Shown here: piece after piece, positions 25,366 through 32,538 of the stretch | Layout: every line of letters starts with the position of its first letter | Numbering within the stretch: position 1 is the first letter of the stretch | Origin: Priestia aryabhattai | Lineage (GTDB): Bacteria > Bacillota > Bacilli > Bacillales > Bacillaceae_H | Reading direction: 5' to 3' | Assembly (NCBI RefSeq): GCF_023715685.1 | Contig: NZ_JAMBOQ010000004.1 | Span: forward strand, 248,001-312,000 | DNA length: 64,000 bases | The notes under the pieces: model-generated | Told to the model about the DNA's origin: nothing | The model's input: only the letters and a program-made list of their open reading frames with translations | Database searches by the model: none | Position numbers and translations under genes: made by a program

Positions 25366-26790
25366 ATGATAAAAATAGCACTTAAAGGATTACTTATTAT
25401 TTTATTTTTATATATTTTGTATGTGGTTATAACAGCAGTTGTTCTCTTTTATGTACCTTTAAAAACAGGAGAGGAAACGACTTCAATTAAACCGGCCAGC
25501 TTTTTTGGCCAGAGTGAGTCCACGGACCGAGTGAGACTTCTTGAAGATGGGTATGAGGCAGGAAGAGTTCGTATTCAAATGATTCAAGAAGCTGAGAAAT
25601 CGATTGATATTGCTTATTACTCAATAGGAAAAGGAGAGTCCACAGATTTAATTATGGCCGCTCTTTTTAAAGCAGCTGATCGAGGCGTCCATACTCGCGT
25701 TCTTTTAGATGGGATAGCTAACGGCTTACGAGGGAATCGAAGAGGCGTGCTCTACGCATTAGCTTCACATCCTAATATCGAAGTGAAATATTACGAACCA
25801 TTTCAATTGTTTAAACCTTGGGCGTGGCAAAATCGTATGCATGACAAAATAATGATTGTAGACGGGCGACTAGGTATAATAGGAGGACGGAATATAGGGG
25901 ACAAGTATTTAGCTAAAAAGCCTCCTCCAGACTTCGTCTATGACCGTGATGTCTTTATTACAAACAGCAAATACGAGCAAGATAGCGTCATGATTCAAAT
26001 GCAAAATTATATAAACGAATTATGGGCTCATCCTTACACCAAAAAAGCTTTTCATCATCTCACGCAGTACCAGGTCGATCAGGGAAAGGAAATGAAAGCT
26101 TTGCTACTGCAGCAATATGGTAAAGCTAAGCAAGTAGGAGAACAGTTTGCGACTCCTAAAATTAATTGGAATGCTTCCACCGTTCCTACAAAGCGTGTTT
26201 CTTTTATTCATAATCCAATTGAACGCTTTAATAAAAGACCTTTTATGTGGAAAACGTTTATTAATCTGGCAGAAGGAGCTAAACGCTCTGTTCTTATTCA
26301 AAGTCCTTATGTGGTGCCAACCAATGCGATGAGCAAGTATACAGCCATGAAAAAGAAGCCAGCCGTTCAATGGACGCTACTCACAAATTCAGTTACATCT
26401 ACGCCCAATGTGTTGGCTTTTTCCGGGTATATAAGTATGCGGGATACGATTATGAAGACAGGTGTAAAGCTTTACGAATACCAAGGACCTTATTCGATCC
26501 ATGCAAAGTCTGTGATTTATGATCAAAGACTCAGCGCCGTAGGCTCTTTTAATTTAGATTCCCGTTCTACATTTTTGAATAATGAATCCGTGGTTATTAT
26601 TGATAGTCAAGAATTTGCAAAAGAGTTGAAGGTGGCGATGGAAAACAAAATGGATAAAAGTATCCTTATAGCCAATCACAAGCGATGGATTAAATCTCCT
26701 GACGTTCAAAAGAAAGAAGAACCTGCTATGAAGCGAACCTTACTGTACACCCTTGCAAAAGTGACAAGGTTTTTTAAGGAATTTATTTAA
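25366..26790 (+). CDS. Phospholipase D / cardiolipin synthase family protein
   Basis: 474 aa with one N-terminal membrane helix (about residues 5-30) and two HKD motifs. The first is HDKIMIVDG...GGRN and the second is HAKSVIYDQ...GSFNLDSRS. Two HKD motifs with a single N-terminal anchor fit a bacterial PLD-type cardiolipin synthase or a membrane-bound phospholipase. B. subtilis ClsA-type enzymes have two N-terminal helices, so this is a divergent branch and the substrate is uncertain. TGGAG precedes ATG 25366. Confidence 0.82.
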   Translation: MIKIALKGLLIILFLYILYVVITAVVLFYVPLKTGEETTSIKPASFFGQSESTDRVRLLEDGYEAGRVRIQMIQEAEKSIDIAYYSIGKGESTDLIMAALFKAADRGVHTRVLLDGIANGLRGNRRGVLYALASHPNIEVKYYEPFQLFKPWAWQNRMHDKIMIVDGRLGIIGGRNIGDKYLAKKPPPDFVYDRDVFITNSKYEQDSVMIQMQNYINELWAHPYTKKAFHHLTQYQVDQGKEMKALLLQQYGKAKQVGEQFATPKINWNASTVPTKRVSFIHNPIERFNKRPFMWKTFINLAEGAKRSVLIQSPYVVPTNAMSKYTAMKKKPAVQWTLLTNSVTSTPNVLAFSGYISMRDTIMKTGVKLYEYQGPYSIHAKSVIYDQRLSAVGSFNLDSRSTFLNNESVVIIDSQEFAKELKVAMENKMDKSILIANHKRWIKSPDVQKKEEPAMKRTLLYTLAKVTRFFKEFI

Positions 26791-26843
26791 ACAATCGGCA
26801 GTTTAACAAAAAGAGGTGGGGACAAACGTATTTTAGCTGAAGG

Positions 26844-26899
26844 AAAATCCGAACGATGAATCGAGATTCTTGGTAGAGAATCAAACTCGTTCGGATTTT
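26844..26899. terminator. Long two-tier hairpin, terminator-like
   Basis: Outer stem AAAATCCGAACGA with TCGTTCGGATTTT and an inner GATTCT/AGAATC stem, followed by T-rich sequence. It probably ends the PLD gene transcript, and its conserved look suggests a family-level repeat. Confidence 0.65.
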
Positions 26900-26943
26900 T
26901 TTATTGGTAGGGTGAACGTAGGTTTTATGTATGTAGGTGCTTC

Positions 26944-27080
26944 TAGCGGTTGATTGGAGGGCAAGACGAAGACTCCCGCGGGAAAAGCGGAATAGATGAG
27001 ACCCCGCAGGAGCGAAGCGACGAGGAGGCTCATCGGCCGCCCGCGGAAAGCGAAGTCTTGCACGGAAATCAACAGCGGTG
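26944..27080. repeat. Structured dispersed intergenic repeat of Bacillaceae type
   Basis: About 137 nt, markedly GC-richer than its surroundings, with nested imperfect inverted arms. The ends (GCGGTTGATT... and ...AATCAACAGCGG) pair, then GCAAGAC with GTCTTGC, then CCCGCGGG-type segments, then GATGAG with CTCATC. I recall closely similar sequence recurring in intergenic regions of Bacillus and Priestia genomes. There is no ORF. It could be a MITE-like element or a structured RNA. Confidence 0.65.
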
Positions 27081-27276
27081 TAACAAGCGATCTATACCAG
27101 CTCCTTTATCTCATTTGTTCGTCTTTAGATTGGATTGATTTAGTTATGTCTCGATCTCTTTGTTCTATATCTTATAAATAAGTTAATACAACTATCACAT
27201 GATGTAAATTATCCCCTTTTATTTATTGGGAAAAATCGGTAGTATAAATATAATAAATAAAAAAGGAGGAAGGTAC

Positions 27277-27807
27277 GTGGAAACCGCCGTTTTAATGAAA
27301 CCAGATGCAGCTTATAAAAAGGCTTATATGAGTTTTTATAATGAATGGAAAGAAAGCGGAGAAAAAATGATTCCGTGGGTAATTGCTAAAGACCCTGCTT
27401 ACTTTGAAGAAATGGTTCAAGAGTTAGTAGATGCGGAAAAAGGGATCGGATTAAAAAAAGGATATGTGCCCGATTCCACCTATTGGCTAATGCATAATGA
27501 GAGAGTGATAGGAGTAGTTAATATTCGTCATAAACTAAGTGAAATACTTCGAAACAGCGGAGGGCATATAGGTTATGGTATTCGGCCGAGCGAAAGACAA
27601 AAAGGATATGCGAAGCTGCTATTAAAGTTATCTCTTCAAGAAATCAAAAAGCTGGGAGTTCAACGGGCATTAGTTGTGTGCGATGATTGGAACACCGCTT
27701 CTCGTCAAACTATTTTGGCAAACGGTGGTATACAGGACGAAGATTATATAGAAGAGGACGGAGCTGTTGTTCAACGCTTTTGGATTCATACGGATAAAAT
27801 GGTATAA
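27277..27807 (+). CDS. GNAT-family N-acetyltransferase
   Basis: 176 aa from GTG 27277, behind AAAAGGAGGA. The acetyl-CoA site is in GYGIRPSERQKGYAKLLL (R/Q-x-x-G-x-A pattern), and the preceding strand is GVVNIRHKL. The C-terminal ALVVCDDWNTASRQTILANGG is typical of GNATs acting on small molecules. The substrate is unknown. The gene is single and ends at a bidirectional terminator. Confidence 0.85.
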   Translation: METAVLMKPDAAYKKAYMSFYNEWKESGEKMIPWVIAKDPAYFEEMVQELVDAEKGIGLKKGYVPDSTYWLMHNERVIGVVNIRHKLSEILRNSGGHIGYGIRPSERQKGYAKLLLKLSLQEIKKLGVQRALVVCDDWNTASRQTILANGGIQDEDYIEEDGAVVQRFWIHTDKMV

Positions 27808-27841
27808 AAAAGAGCTGAATTTTTCAATTCACCTCTTTTAT
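27806..27841. terminator. Bidirectional terminator between GNAT and PLA2-like genes
   Basis: 14-bp stem AAAAGAGCTGAATT with AATTCACCTCTTTT (one mismatch). Confidence 0.7.
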
Positions 27842-27843
27842 GC

Positions 27844-28125
27844 TTAGTCATATTGTTTTAAAGCTAACTTTAGCCGCATATAGGTATACATGGCGTATGC
27901 CTGTCTTCCTTTTAAACTGTACGGGTTTGCTTTGGAGCAAAGACAGTCAAGAAATTGCTCATCACATGAGCGGCATGAACCGTAATCTTCATAGCATAAA
28001 TCATGGTATTTGCAACAGCAGTCTACATCATTTACAGGACATCCGGGACCACTGCATCCGGGACCACACCATTTATAGCCGGGGAAAAGGCAGGGCGTGG
28101 CTTTCCGTTTGTTCGGAACAGACAT
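27844..28125 (-). CDS. Parvovirus VP1-like phospholipase A2 domain protein
   Basis: 93 aa, Cys-rich. The Ca-binding loop is YKWCGPGCSGPGCP, and the catalytic pair is CKYHDLCYEDYG (H41, D42), with further Cys in CRSCDEQF, the layout of secreted PLA2 and of the parvovirus capsid VP1 PLA2 domain. No signal peptide is present. Related small proteins occur in Bacillus. ATG 28125 is 9 nt after AAAGGA; ATG 28131 is too close to it. Phospholipase activity is inferred, not shown. Confidence 0.82.
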   Translation of the reverse strand: MSVPNKRKATPCLFPGYKWCGPGCSGPGCPVNDVDCCCKYHDLCYEDYGSCRSCDEQFLDCLCSKANPYSLKGRQAYAMYTYMRLKLALKQYD

Positions 28126-28230
28126 AATCATACATCCTTTTCAATAGTCTCTCTACAGTAAATGCAAGAAAAAGAAAAGAGACAGGGACAAACACCGTGC
28201 AGTAGCAGCCTAATTTTCATGACTTTCTAT

Positions 28231-28665
28231 TTAATCGATAAATGCGTCATTCATCCGCATTAATAGTTTGCCAAACAGCTCCTTTTCTTCACTTGACCAT
28301 TTCTTTAACATACTATGATAGCGTTCAAGACGCATTTGTTTATCGGTTTGCAGCATTTGTTTCCCACGTGTTGTGATGTTAAATAGGCTGACGCGTCCAT
28401 CCGAAGGATCAGAGGAGCGGGAAATAAGCTTTTTATTTTCTAAAGCGGCAGCTTGTCTAGAAAGAGTTGAAATGTCCAGTTTAAATGCTTCTGCTAGTTC
28501 TTTTACACGAGCTGGTCCAAATTCATCTAATTGCCGTAATAATAAATAAGCTGATCTTTCTAAATTTCCTATTTTATTTTCGGAATTATCAAGATAGACA
28601 GCTCGTCTAATAAAGGTAGTAAGTTCATATTCAATCAATTCAATTGAATTCTTTTCTTGCATCAT
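28231..28665 (-). CDS. MarR-family transcriptional regulator
   Basis: 144 aa with a MarR winged helix: ARVKELAEAFKLDISTLSRQ is the recognition region and the wing is RSSDPSDGRVSLFNIT. AAGGGG precedes tandem ATGs at 28665 and 28662. It is divergent from the LrgA/LrgB pair. The intergenic region holds two near-identical palindromes that look like MarR operators, so it probably represses both itself and lrgAB. The ligand is unknown. Confidence 0.88.
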   Translation of the reverse strand: MMQEKNSIELIEYELTTFIRRAVYLDNSENKIGNLERSAYLLLRQLDEFGPARVKELAEAFKLDISTLSRQAAALENKKLISRSSDPSDGRVSLFNITTRGKQMLQTDKQMRLERYHSMLKKWSSEEKELFGKLLMRMNDAFID

Positions 28666-28689
28666 AATCGCCCCTTACAAAATCATTCA

Positions 28690-28717
28690 TTGACAAAGAA
28701 TTATATACTTGTATAAT
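28690..28717 (+). promoter_or_regulatory. Promoter for lrgAB
   Basis: TTGACA (28690-28695), 16-nt spacer, TATAAT (28712-28717). The -10 box lies inside the first MarR palindrome, so repressor and polymerase should compete. Confidence 0.7.
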
Positions 28718-28746
28718 ACAAATGTATATATAGTTGTATAGTACAA
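28709..28746. promoter_or_regulatory. Pair of MarR-type operators
   Basis: TTGTATAATACAA (28709-28721) and TTGTATAGTACAA (28734-28746) are two palindromes that differ at one central base, with centres 25 nt apart. They lie between the marR and lrgA genes. Confidence 0.65.
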
Positions 28747-28853
28747 GTAAAAGTAGGTAAAGTAAAGTGTGTTTATATAGTTAAATGTTAGACAACATGA
28801 CAAAATAAAGAGAGGAGGACAGCTGTTCTTTATCTATAGGACAGTGACCTATA

Positions 28854-29258
28854 ATGAAAGTGATACGAATCATTTTACAAATCGCGATTCTTTATGCTTT
28901 TTCTATGATTGGCGAAGCCGTTCACCATATGCTTCACCTGCCTATTCCAGGCAGTATTATAGGCTTAATTTTAATGCTCATTTGCTTAACGTGCAAAGTT
29001 GTTCCCATCAAAGTGGTTGAAGACGGAGCAAGTTTCTTGTTATCTTTTTTACCGCTATTATTCATACCAGCTATGGCAGGGGTGATGAATTATCCGTCGC
29101 TTCTTTCAAGCAGCGGAGTGATTTTATTTTTAATCATTGTACTTAGTACCATCGTTACGATGGCCGCCGCAGGGACTGCGAGCCAACTTTTGGAAAAGAA
29201 AGCGAACAAACGAAAGGAGAAACAACAGTGCAAGAATTCTTTATCGCGATCTCTATAA
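28854..29258 (+). CDS. lrgA: LrgA/CidA-family holin-like protein
   Basis: 134 aa with four membrane helices and the family core GEAVHHMLHLPIPGSIIGL and PLLFIPAMAGVMNY. LrgA/CidA proteins modulate murein hydrolase export and pyruvate or overflow metabolism responses. The downstream LrgB-type gene overlaps it by 31 nt. The ribosome-binding site is weak (ATAGGACAG). The C-terminal tail is basic. Confidence 0.88.
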   Translation: MKVIRIILQIAILYAFSMIGEAVHHMLHLPIPGSIIGLILMLICLTCKVVPIKVVEDGASFLLSFLPLLFIPAMAGVMNYPSLLSSSGVILFLIIVLSTIVTMAAAGTASQLLEKKANKRKEKQQCKNSLSRSL

Positions 29259-29920
29259 TCATAGCTACAGTTGCTCTGTATCTAGTCATGGCAAAAGTAT
29301 ACGTACGATTTTCCTACCCAATTCTTATTCCAGTTTTAACTACAACCGTATTCGTTATTCTTCTTTTGCTTGCTTTTCATGTTTCCTATGATGAGTATAT
29401 GATTGGAGGCAAATGGATTAATTCACTTCTAGGACCAGCGGTTGTTGCATTAGCGTATCCACTGTATAAACAGCGTGAGATGCTAGTAAAATACAGCATT
29501 CCTATTATTGGAGGAGTGTTTGTAGGGTTATTTGCAGGCATGATCAGTGGGCTTGTGTTCGCTGAAGTATTCGGCATTGATCGAAGCCTGATTTTATCCA
29601 TTATTCCTAAGTCCATTACCACTCCGGTTGCGATTCAAATTGCCACGGGACTAGGGGGCGTTCCATCCATGACCGTGGTATTTGTTATGATTGCAGGTTT
29701 TTCGGGAGTAATCCTTGGACCTTTACTTTTAAAGTGGATTCGTATTAAGAGTTCTTTAGGAAAAGGAATTGCACTAGGCAGCGCTTCTCACGCCTTAGGA
29801 ACTTCTAAAGCATTTGAATACGGTGAACTAACAGTATCGATGAGCTCAGTATCAATGACGTTAAGCGCTGTACTAGGCTCGGTTTTTGGGCCGATTGTTG
29901 TCTGGCTATTTCAAGTATAA
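29228..29920 (+). CDS. lrgB: LrgB/CidB-family membrane protein
   Basis: 230 aa with about six to seven helices and the LrgB signature SIIPKSITTPVAI...GGVPSMTVVFV and GSASHALGTSKAFEYGE. The start GTG 29228 lies behind AAAGGAG within the end of lrgA. It is the expected partner of the holin-like protein. LrgB-type proteins have also been linked to pyruvate/glycolate transport in other organisms. Confidence 0.9.
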   Translation: MQEFFIAISIIIATVALYLVMAKVYVRFSYPILIPVLTTTVFVILLLLAFHVSYDEYMIGGKWINSLLGPAVVALAYPLYKQREMLVKYSIPIIGGVFVGLFAGMISGLVFAEVFGIDRSLILSIIPKSITTPVAIQIATGLGGVPSMTVVFVMIAGFSGVILGPLLLKWIRIKSSLGKGIALGSASHALGTSKAFEYGELTVSMSSVSMTLSAVLGSVFGPIVVWLFQV

Positions 29921-29941
29921 GATGAGATAAAATAAATTGAA

Positions 29942-29987
29942 TATAAAAAACAATCCTGTTCCAATTGGAACAGGATTGTTTTTTATA
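29942..29987. terminator. Terminator after lrgAB
   Basis: A perfect 23-bp palindrome centred on AATT, with A6/T6 flanks. Confidence 0.9.
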
Positions 29988-30179
29988 CAAAAGCATAAGT
30001 TTTGTCCGCAGCAAGCTTTAAGTTATGCGGCTCTTTTTCTGGTACTATAATAAGAAGAAAGAAAATTCATAAAATAACCGCTTTTTTGTTATTTTTAGGT
30101 AGGCTAGTCAATTGTCGGATGGGTAAGTAGGCTTAGTCAAGGTTATATACACAGTAAAAATAGCAGAAAAGAGGAGCTC

Positions 30180-31037
30180 GTGTATATAGGAAAAAAGATT
30201 CTTGAACATAAATATAGCTTGTCAGAAAAATTAGCCGAACGTTTAGATTCTACACATACGCTAAGTCCAGAGGAATTGAAAGAAAAGCAAATTTTGAAGT
30301 GGCGAGTGTCAATTATGGAGTATTTTGGAAGATTACTATTTGAAGAACAAGAGGCTGTACTTAAACTTGTTAAAGAATGGGCACTAGAGACAGGTAAATA
30401 TGCAGTGGAAAAAAATATTCCTTTAGAAAAAGCACTAGGTACCCTTCCAATCTATCGCAGCGTTATGTGGGATGTATTTACAAGAGAACTAGAGGAGCAT
30501 CAGTTTGCTGCAATTACCATGCTGCATGTCAGTGATCGAATTGATCCTCTTTTAGATACGGTGACATGTGTTTTTGGTCAAATTTACGACGAGCATAATC
30601 GATATATGATGAATTTAGCTTATACGTCATTAGAAGAACTTTCAGTTCCGCTCGTACCCGTTACAAAAGGTATAGCCATTATGCCAATTATTGGAGAAAT
30701 TGATACTCATCGCTCGCAAGTTATTATGGAGACCTGTCTGAAAAAAGGGACAAGCCTTCAGTTATCTTATCTTATTTTAGATATCTCCGGTGTCGTGATT
30801 ATCGATACAATGGTAGCAGACAATCTTTTCAAAATTCATCAATCTCTCAAATTGGCAGGAGTAGAAACTATTATAACGGGGATACGACCGGAAATTGCCC
30901 AAACGGTGGTAAAACTGGGAATTGATTTTAATCAAATTAAAACAGAAGCAAATTTAGAAGCAGCCCTTTTGAAAATTGGGTTTAGACGTCCTGAAGAACA
31001 TAGCCGCACGCATTTGTCACCACGTCGGATAAAATGA
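30180..31037 (+). CDS. RsbR-family STAS protein (stressosome component)
   Basis: 285 aa. The N-terminal non-heme globin-like domain spans about residues 1-150; the C-terminal STAS domain has LDISGVVIIDTMVADNL, where the Thr in IDT corresponds to the phosphorylated residue of RsbR proteins. In B. subtilis RsbR paralogues form the stressosome with RsbS and RsbT and control SigB. No rsbS or rsbT is nearby, so this is a free paralogue. GTG 30180 lies behind GAGGAG. A SigB promoter was not convincing. Confidence 0.85.
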   Translation: MYIGKKILEHKYSLSEKLAERLDSTHTLSPEELKEKQILKWRVSIMEYFGRLLFEEQEAVLKLVKEWALETGKYAVEKNIPLEKALGTLPIYRSVMWDVFTRELEEHQFAAITMLHVSDRIDPLLDTVTCVFGQIYDEHNRYMMNLAYTSLEELSVPLVPVTKGIAIMPIIGEIDTHRSQVIMETCLKKGTSLQLSYLILDISGVVIIDTMVADNLFKIHQSLKLAGVETIITGIRPEIAQTVVKLGIDFNQIKTEANLEAALLKIGFRRPEEHSRTHLSPRRIK

Positions 31038-31141
31038 CCGGCTATAAATATGCACCAACATTAGAAGTGTACGTTACACATGAAGATATTCATTCTTTCA
31101 GACATCGCTGTGAAATGTGGATTCCAGTAGGTAGAAAGTAA
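31034..31141 (+). pseudogene. Remnant of a GyrI-like / effector-binding domain protein
   Basis: A 35-codon frame starts at ATG 31034, overlapping the RsbR stop as ATGA. The product YAPTLEVYVTHEDIHSFRHR followed by CEMWIPV looks like the last ~30 residues of a GyrI-like/AraC effector-binding domain, which is normally about 150 aa. The N-terminal four fifths are missing. The fragment suggests a deletion that brought the end of that gene next to the rsbR-type gene. It might still be translated by coupling. Confidence 0.5.
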
Positions 31142-31152
31142 GTGAATTGTAT

Positions 31153-31182
31153 AAAACGGATGTTGTCAAACATCCGTTTTTT
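31153..31182 (+). terminator. Terminator after the rsbR-type gene
   Basis: AAAACGGATGT...ACATCCGTTTTTT. Confidence 0.85.
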
Positions 31183-31201
31183 ATTTAATGAATTTGATGT
31201 G

Positions 31202-31657
31202 TCATGGCAGCACAAAAGCATAAACGATGAAGTATACCACGATTGAATAGACAAAAAACCAGCCGTTCAAACGCATATAGCCGCTTTTCATCATGCCGTA
31301 CTCTATGAGTAGTGAACCAGCGCAAAAGAGAAGTGATAAAAGCCATTTATTTTTATTTGGTAAGTAAGCTAAAAATAAAATGGAAAGGGAAGGTGGAATG
31401 AATGTATAGCTTACAATATCTCCGAGTCCTGTAACTTTTGGATCTCCCAAATCAATCATGTTGAAGACCCGCGTAATGATAACATCACAAAGCCAACAAA
31501 CAAATCCCACTACGCTAAACGTGATATAAAAATCTCGCCAAGTTAGCTGGCGTTTAAATAAAACAAGGGCAAGAGCAAATAAACATAAACTAACCGTAAT
31601 CGGAAACCACAAACCATGTGCAGATAGATCTAAATGCTGAACTGCCTGCTCCAACAT
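31202..31657 (-). CDS. Membrane protein with about five helices, function unknown
   Basis: 151 aa; hydrophobic helices at about residues 15-35, 42-62, 82-100, 105-120 and 128-148, with an amphipathic N-terminus. GAGGTGAA precedes ATG 31657. The pattern recalls the CBO0543-type family of Firmicutes membrane proteins, but I am not sure of this. No partner gene is evident. Confidence 0.65.
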   Translation of the reverse strand: MLEQAVQHLDLSAHGLWFPITVSLCLFALALVLFKRQLTWRDFYITFSVVGFVCWLCDVIITRVFNMIDLGDPKVTGLGDIVSYTFIPPSLSILFLAYLPNKNKWLLSLLFCAGSLLIEYGMMKSGYMRLNGWFFVYSIVVYFIVYAFVLP

Positions 31658-31725
31658 TGTTCACCTCAAAATGAAGAGTTAGTGTTGAAGTTAGCCTATG
31701 TTATGGAAAGTATTTTATAAATTTT

Positions 31726-32298
31726 CTAAGCGTTACGTATATACTCTTCTCGCAAGATTGAATATAACTTTAAGTCTTGATGAGCTCCCTTAATAAACAT
31801 GGCTTTTCGAATCGTTCCTTCATAAGACATGCCGATTTTTTTCATCACTTTCTCAGATGCAGCATTTTCAACAAAGCACCTCGCTTGAATGCGGACTAAA
31901 TCCATTTCTTCAAATCCAAACGCAATTACTTTTTCAGCTGCCTCAGTAACAAATCCCTTATTCCAATAAGCTTCGGAAATCGCGTAGCCAATTTCCGCAA
32001 TGCGATGAGTAGGGTTCCAAGTGACAAAGTCAATAGTGCCAATACATTTTTTCAAGGCTTTGATTTCCATAGCCCAAGGAGAAATGGTGTGGTTGCTATA
32101 TTGCTTTAAAACGAAGGAAACAAACTCTTTTGTATCTTGAAGCTTTCGGTGTTTTTCCCAATTTACATATCTGCTTACCTTTTCATTTGAGGCATATTCA
32201 AACATATCGCGCACATCTTTTTTTGTAACTTTCCGCAAGCGGAGTCTTTCTGTTTCTAGTGTGGGTAAATTTCCGTATATATCTTTTACTTGAATCAT
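31726..32298 (-). CDS. RimJ/RimL-type GNAT acetyltransferase
   Basis: 190 aa. The opening LPTLETERLRLRKVTKKDVRDMF and the acetyl-CoA site EIGYAISEAYWNKGFVTEA are typical of the RimJ/RimL branch, followed by RIQARCFVENAASEKVMKKIG. This branch includes ribosomal-protein and small-molecule acetyltransferases; the substrate here is unknown. AAAGGAGACAACTTT precedes the ATG. Confidence 0.87.
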   Translation of the reverse strand: MIQVKDIYGNLPTLETERLRLRKVTKKDVRDMFEYASNEKVSRYVNWEKHRKLQDTKEFVSFVLKQYSNHTISPWAMEIKALKKCIGTIDFVTWNPTHRIAEIGYAISEAYWNKGFVTEAAEKVIAFGFEEMDLVRIQARCFVENAASEKVMKKIGMSYEGTIRKAMFIKGAHQDLKLYSILREEYIRNA

Positions 32299-32479
32299 AA
32301 AGTTGTCTCCTTTCTCAGCAAGAAGTGGATGAAGTGTTGATAATAATGTGTCATAGAAGCTGCAGCATCCCAGAAAGACGCTTTCTATTTCATGTACTTG
32401 ATTCTTTAATTGTAAAATATTTCATTGTGGAGCGTAAGAGGTCAAACGGCTTTTTTTAAAATAAAAAATTATTTTTGCT

Positions 32480-32501
32480 GTTCATAATGAGTTCACATAA
32501 G
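32480..32501 (+). promoter_or_regulatory. 11-bp direct repeat, response-regulator box of the glycosylation operon
   Basis: GTTCATAATGA followed at once by GTTCACATAAG forms a tandem repeat with an 11-bp period, as for OmpR/PhoB-type regulators. A possible -10 (TTAGAC, 32506) starts 15 nt after the second repeat begins. The same arrangement occurs at 36994-37015. Confidence 0.55.
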
Positions 32502-32538
32502 CTTGTTAGACTAAAGTCAGAAATTACGAAGGAGTGAA

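Noticed and set aside
26881..27181. Short frames inside the structured repeat (both strands)
   Set aside because: They follow the GC-rich repeat, have no ribosome-binding sites and no recognisable protein features.
30095..30126. Possible SigB promoter (GGGTAA at 30121) ahead of the rsbR-type gene
   Set aside because: No GTTTAA-like -35 at 12-15 nt; the candidate AGGCTA matches poorly.
32372..32386. cre-like AGAAAGACGCTTTCT
   Set aside because: It has an extra base in the core and lacks the TG at positions 2-3 of the consensus.
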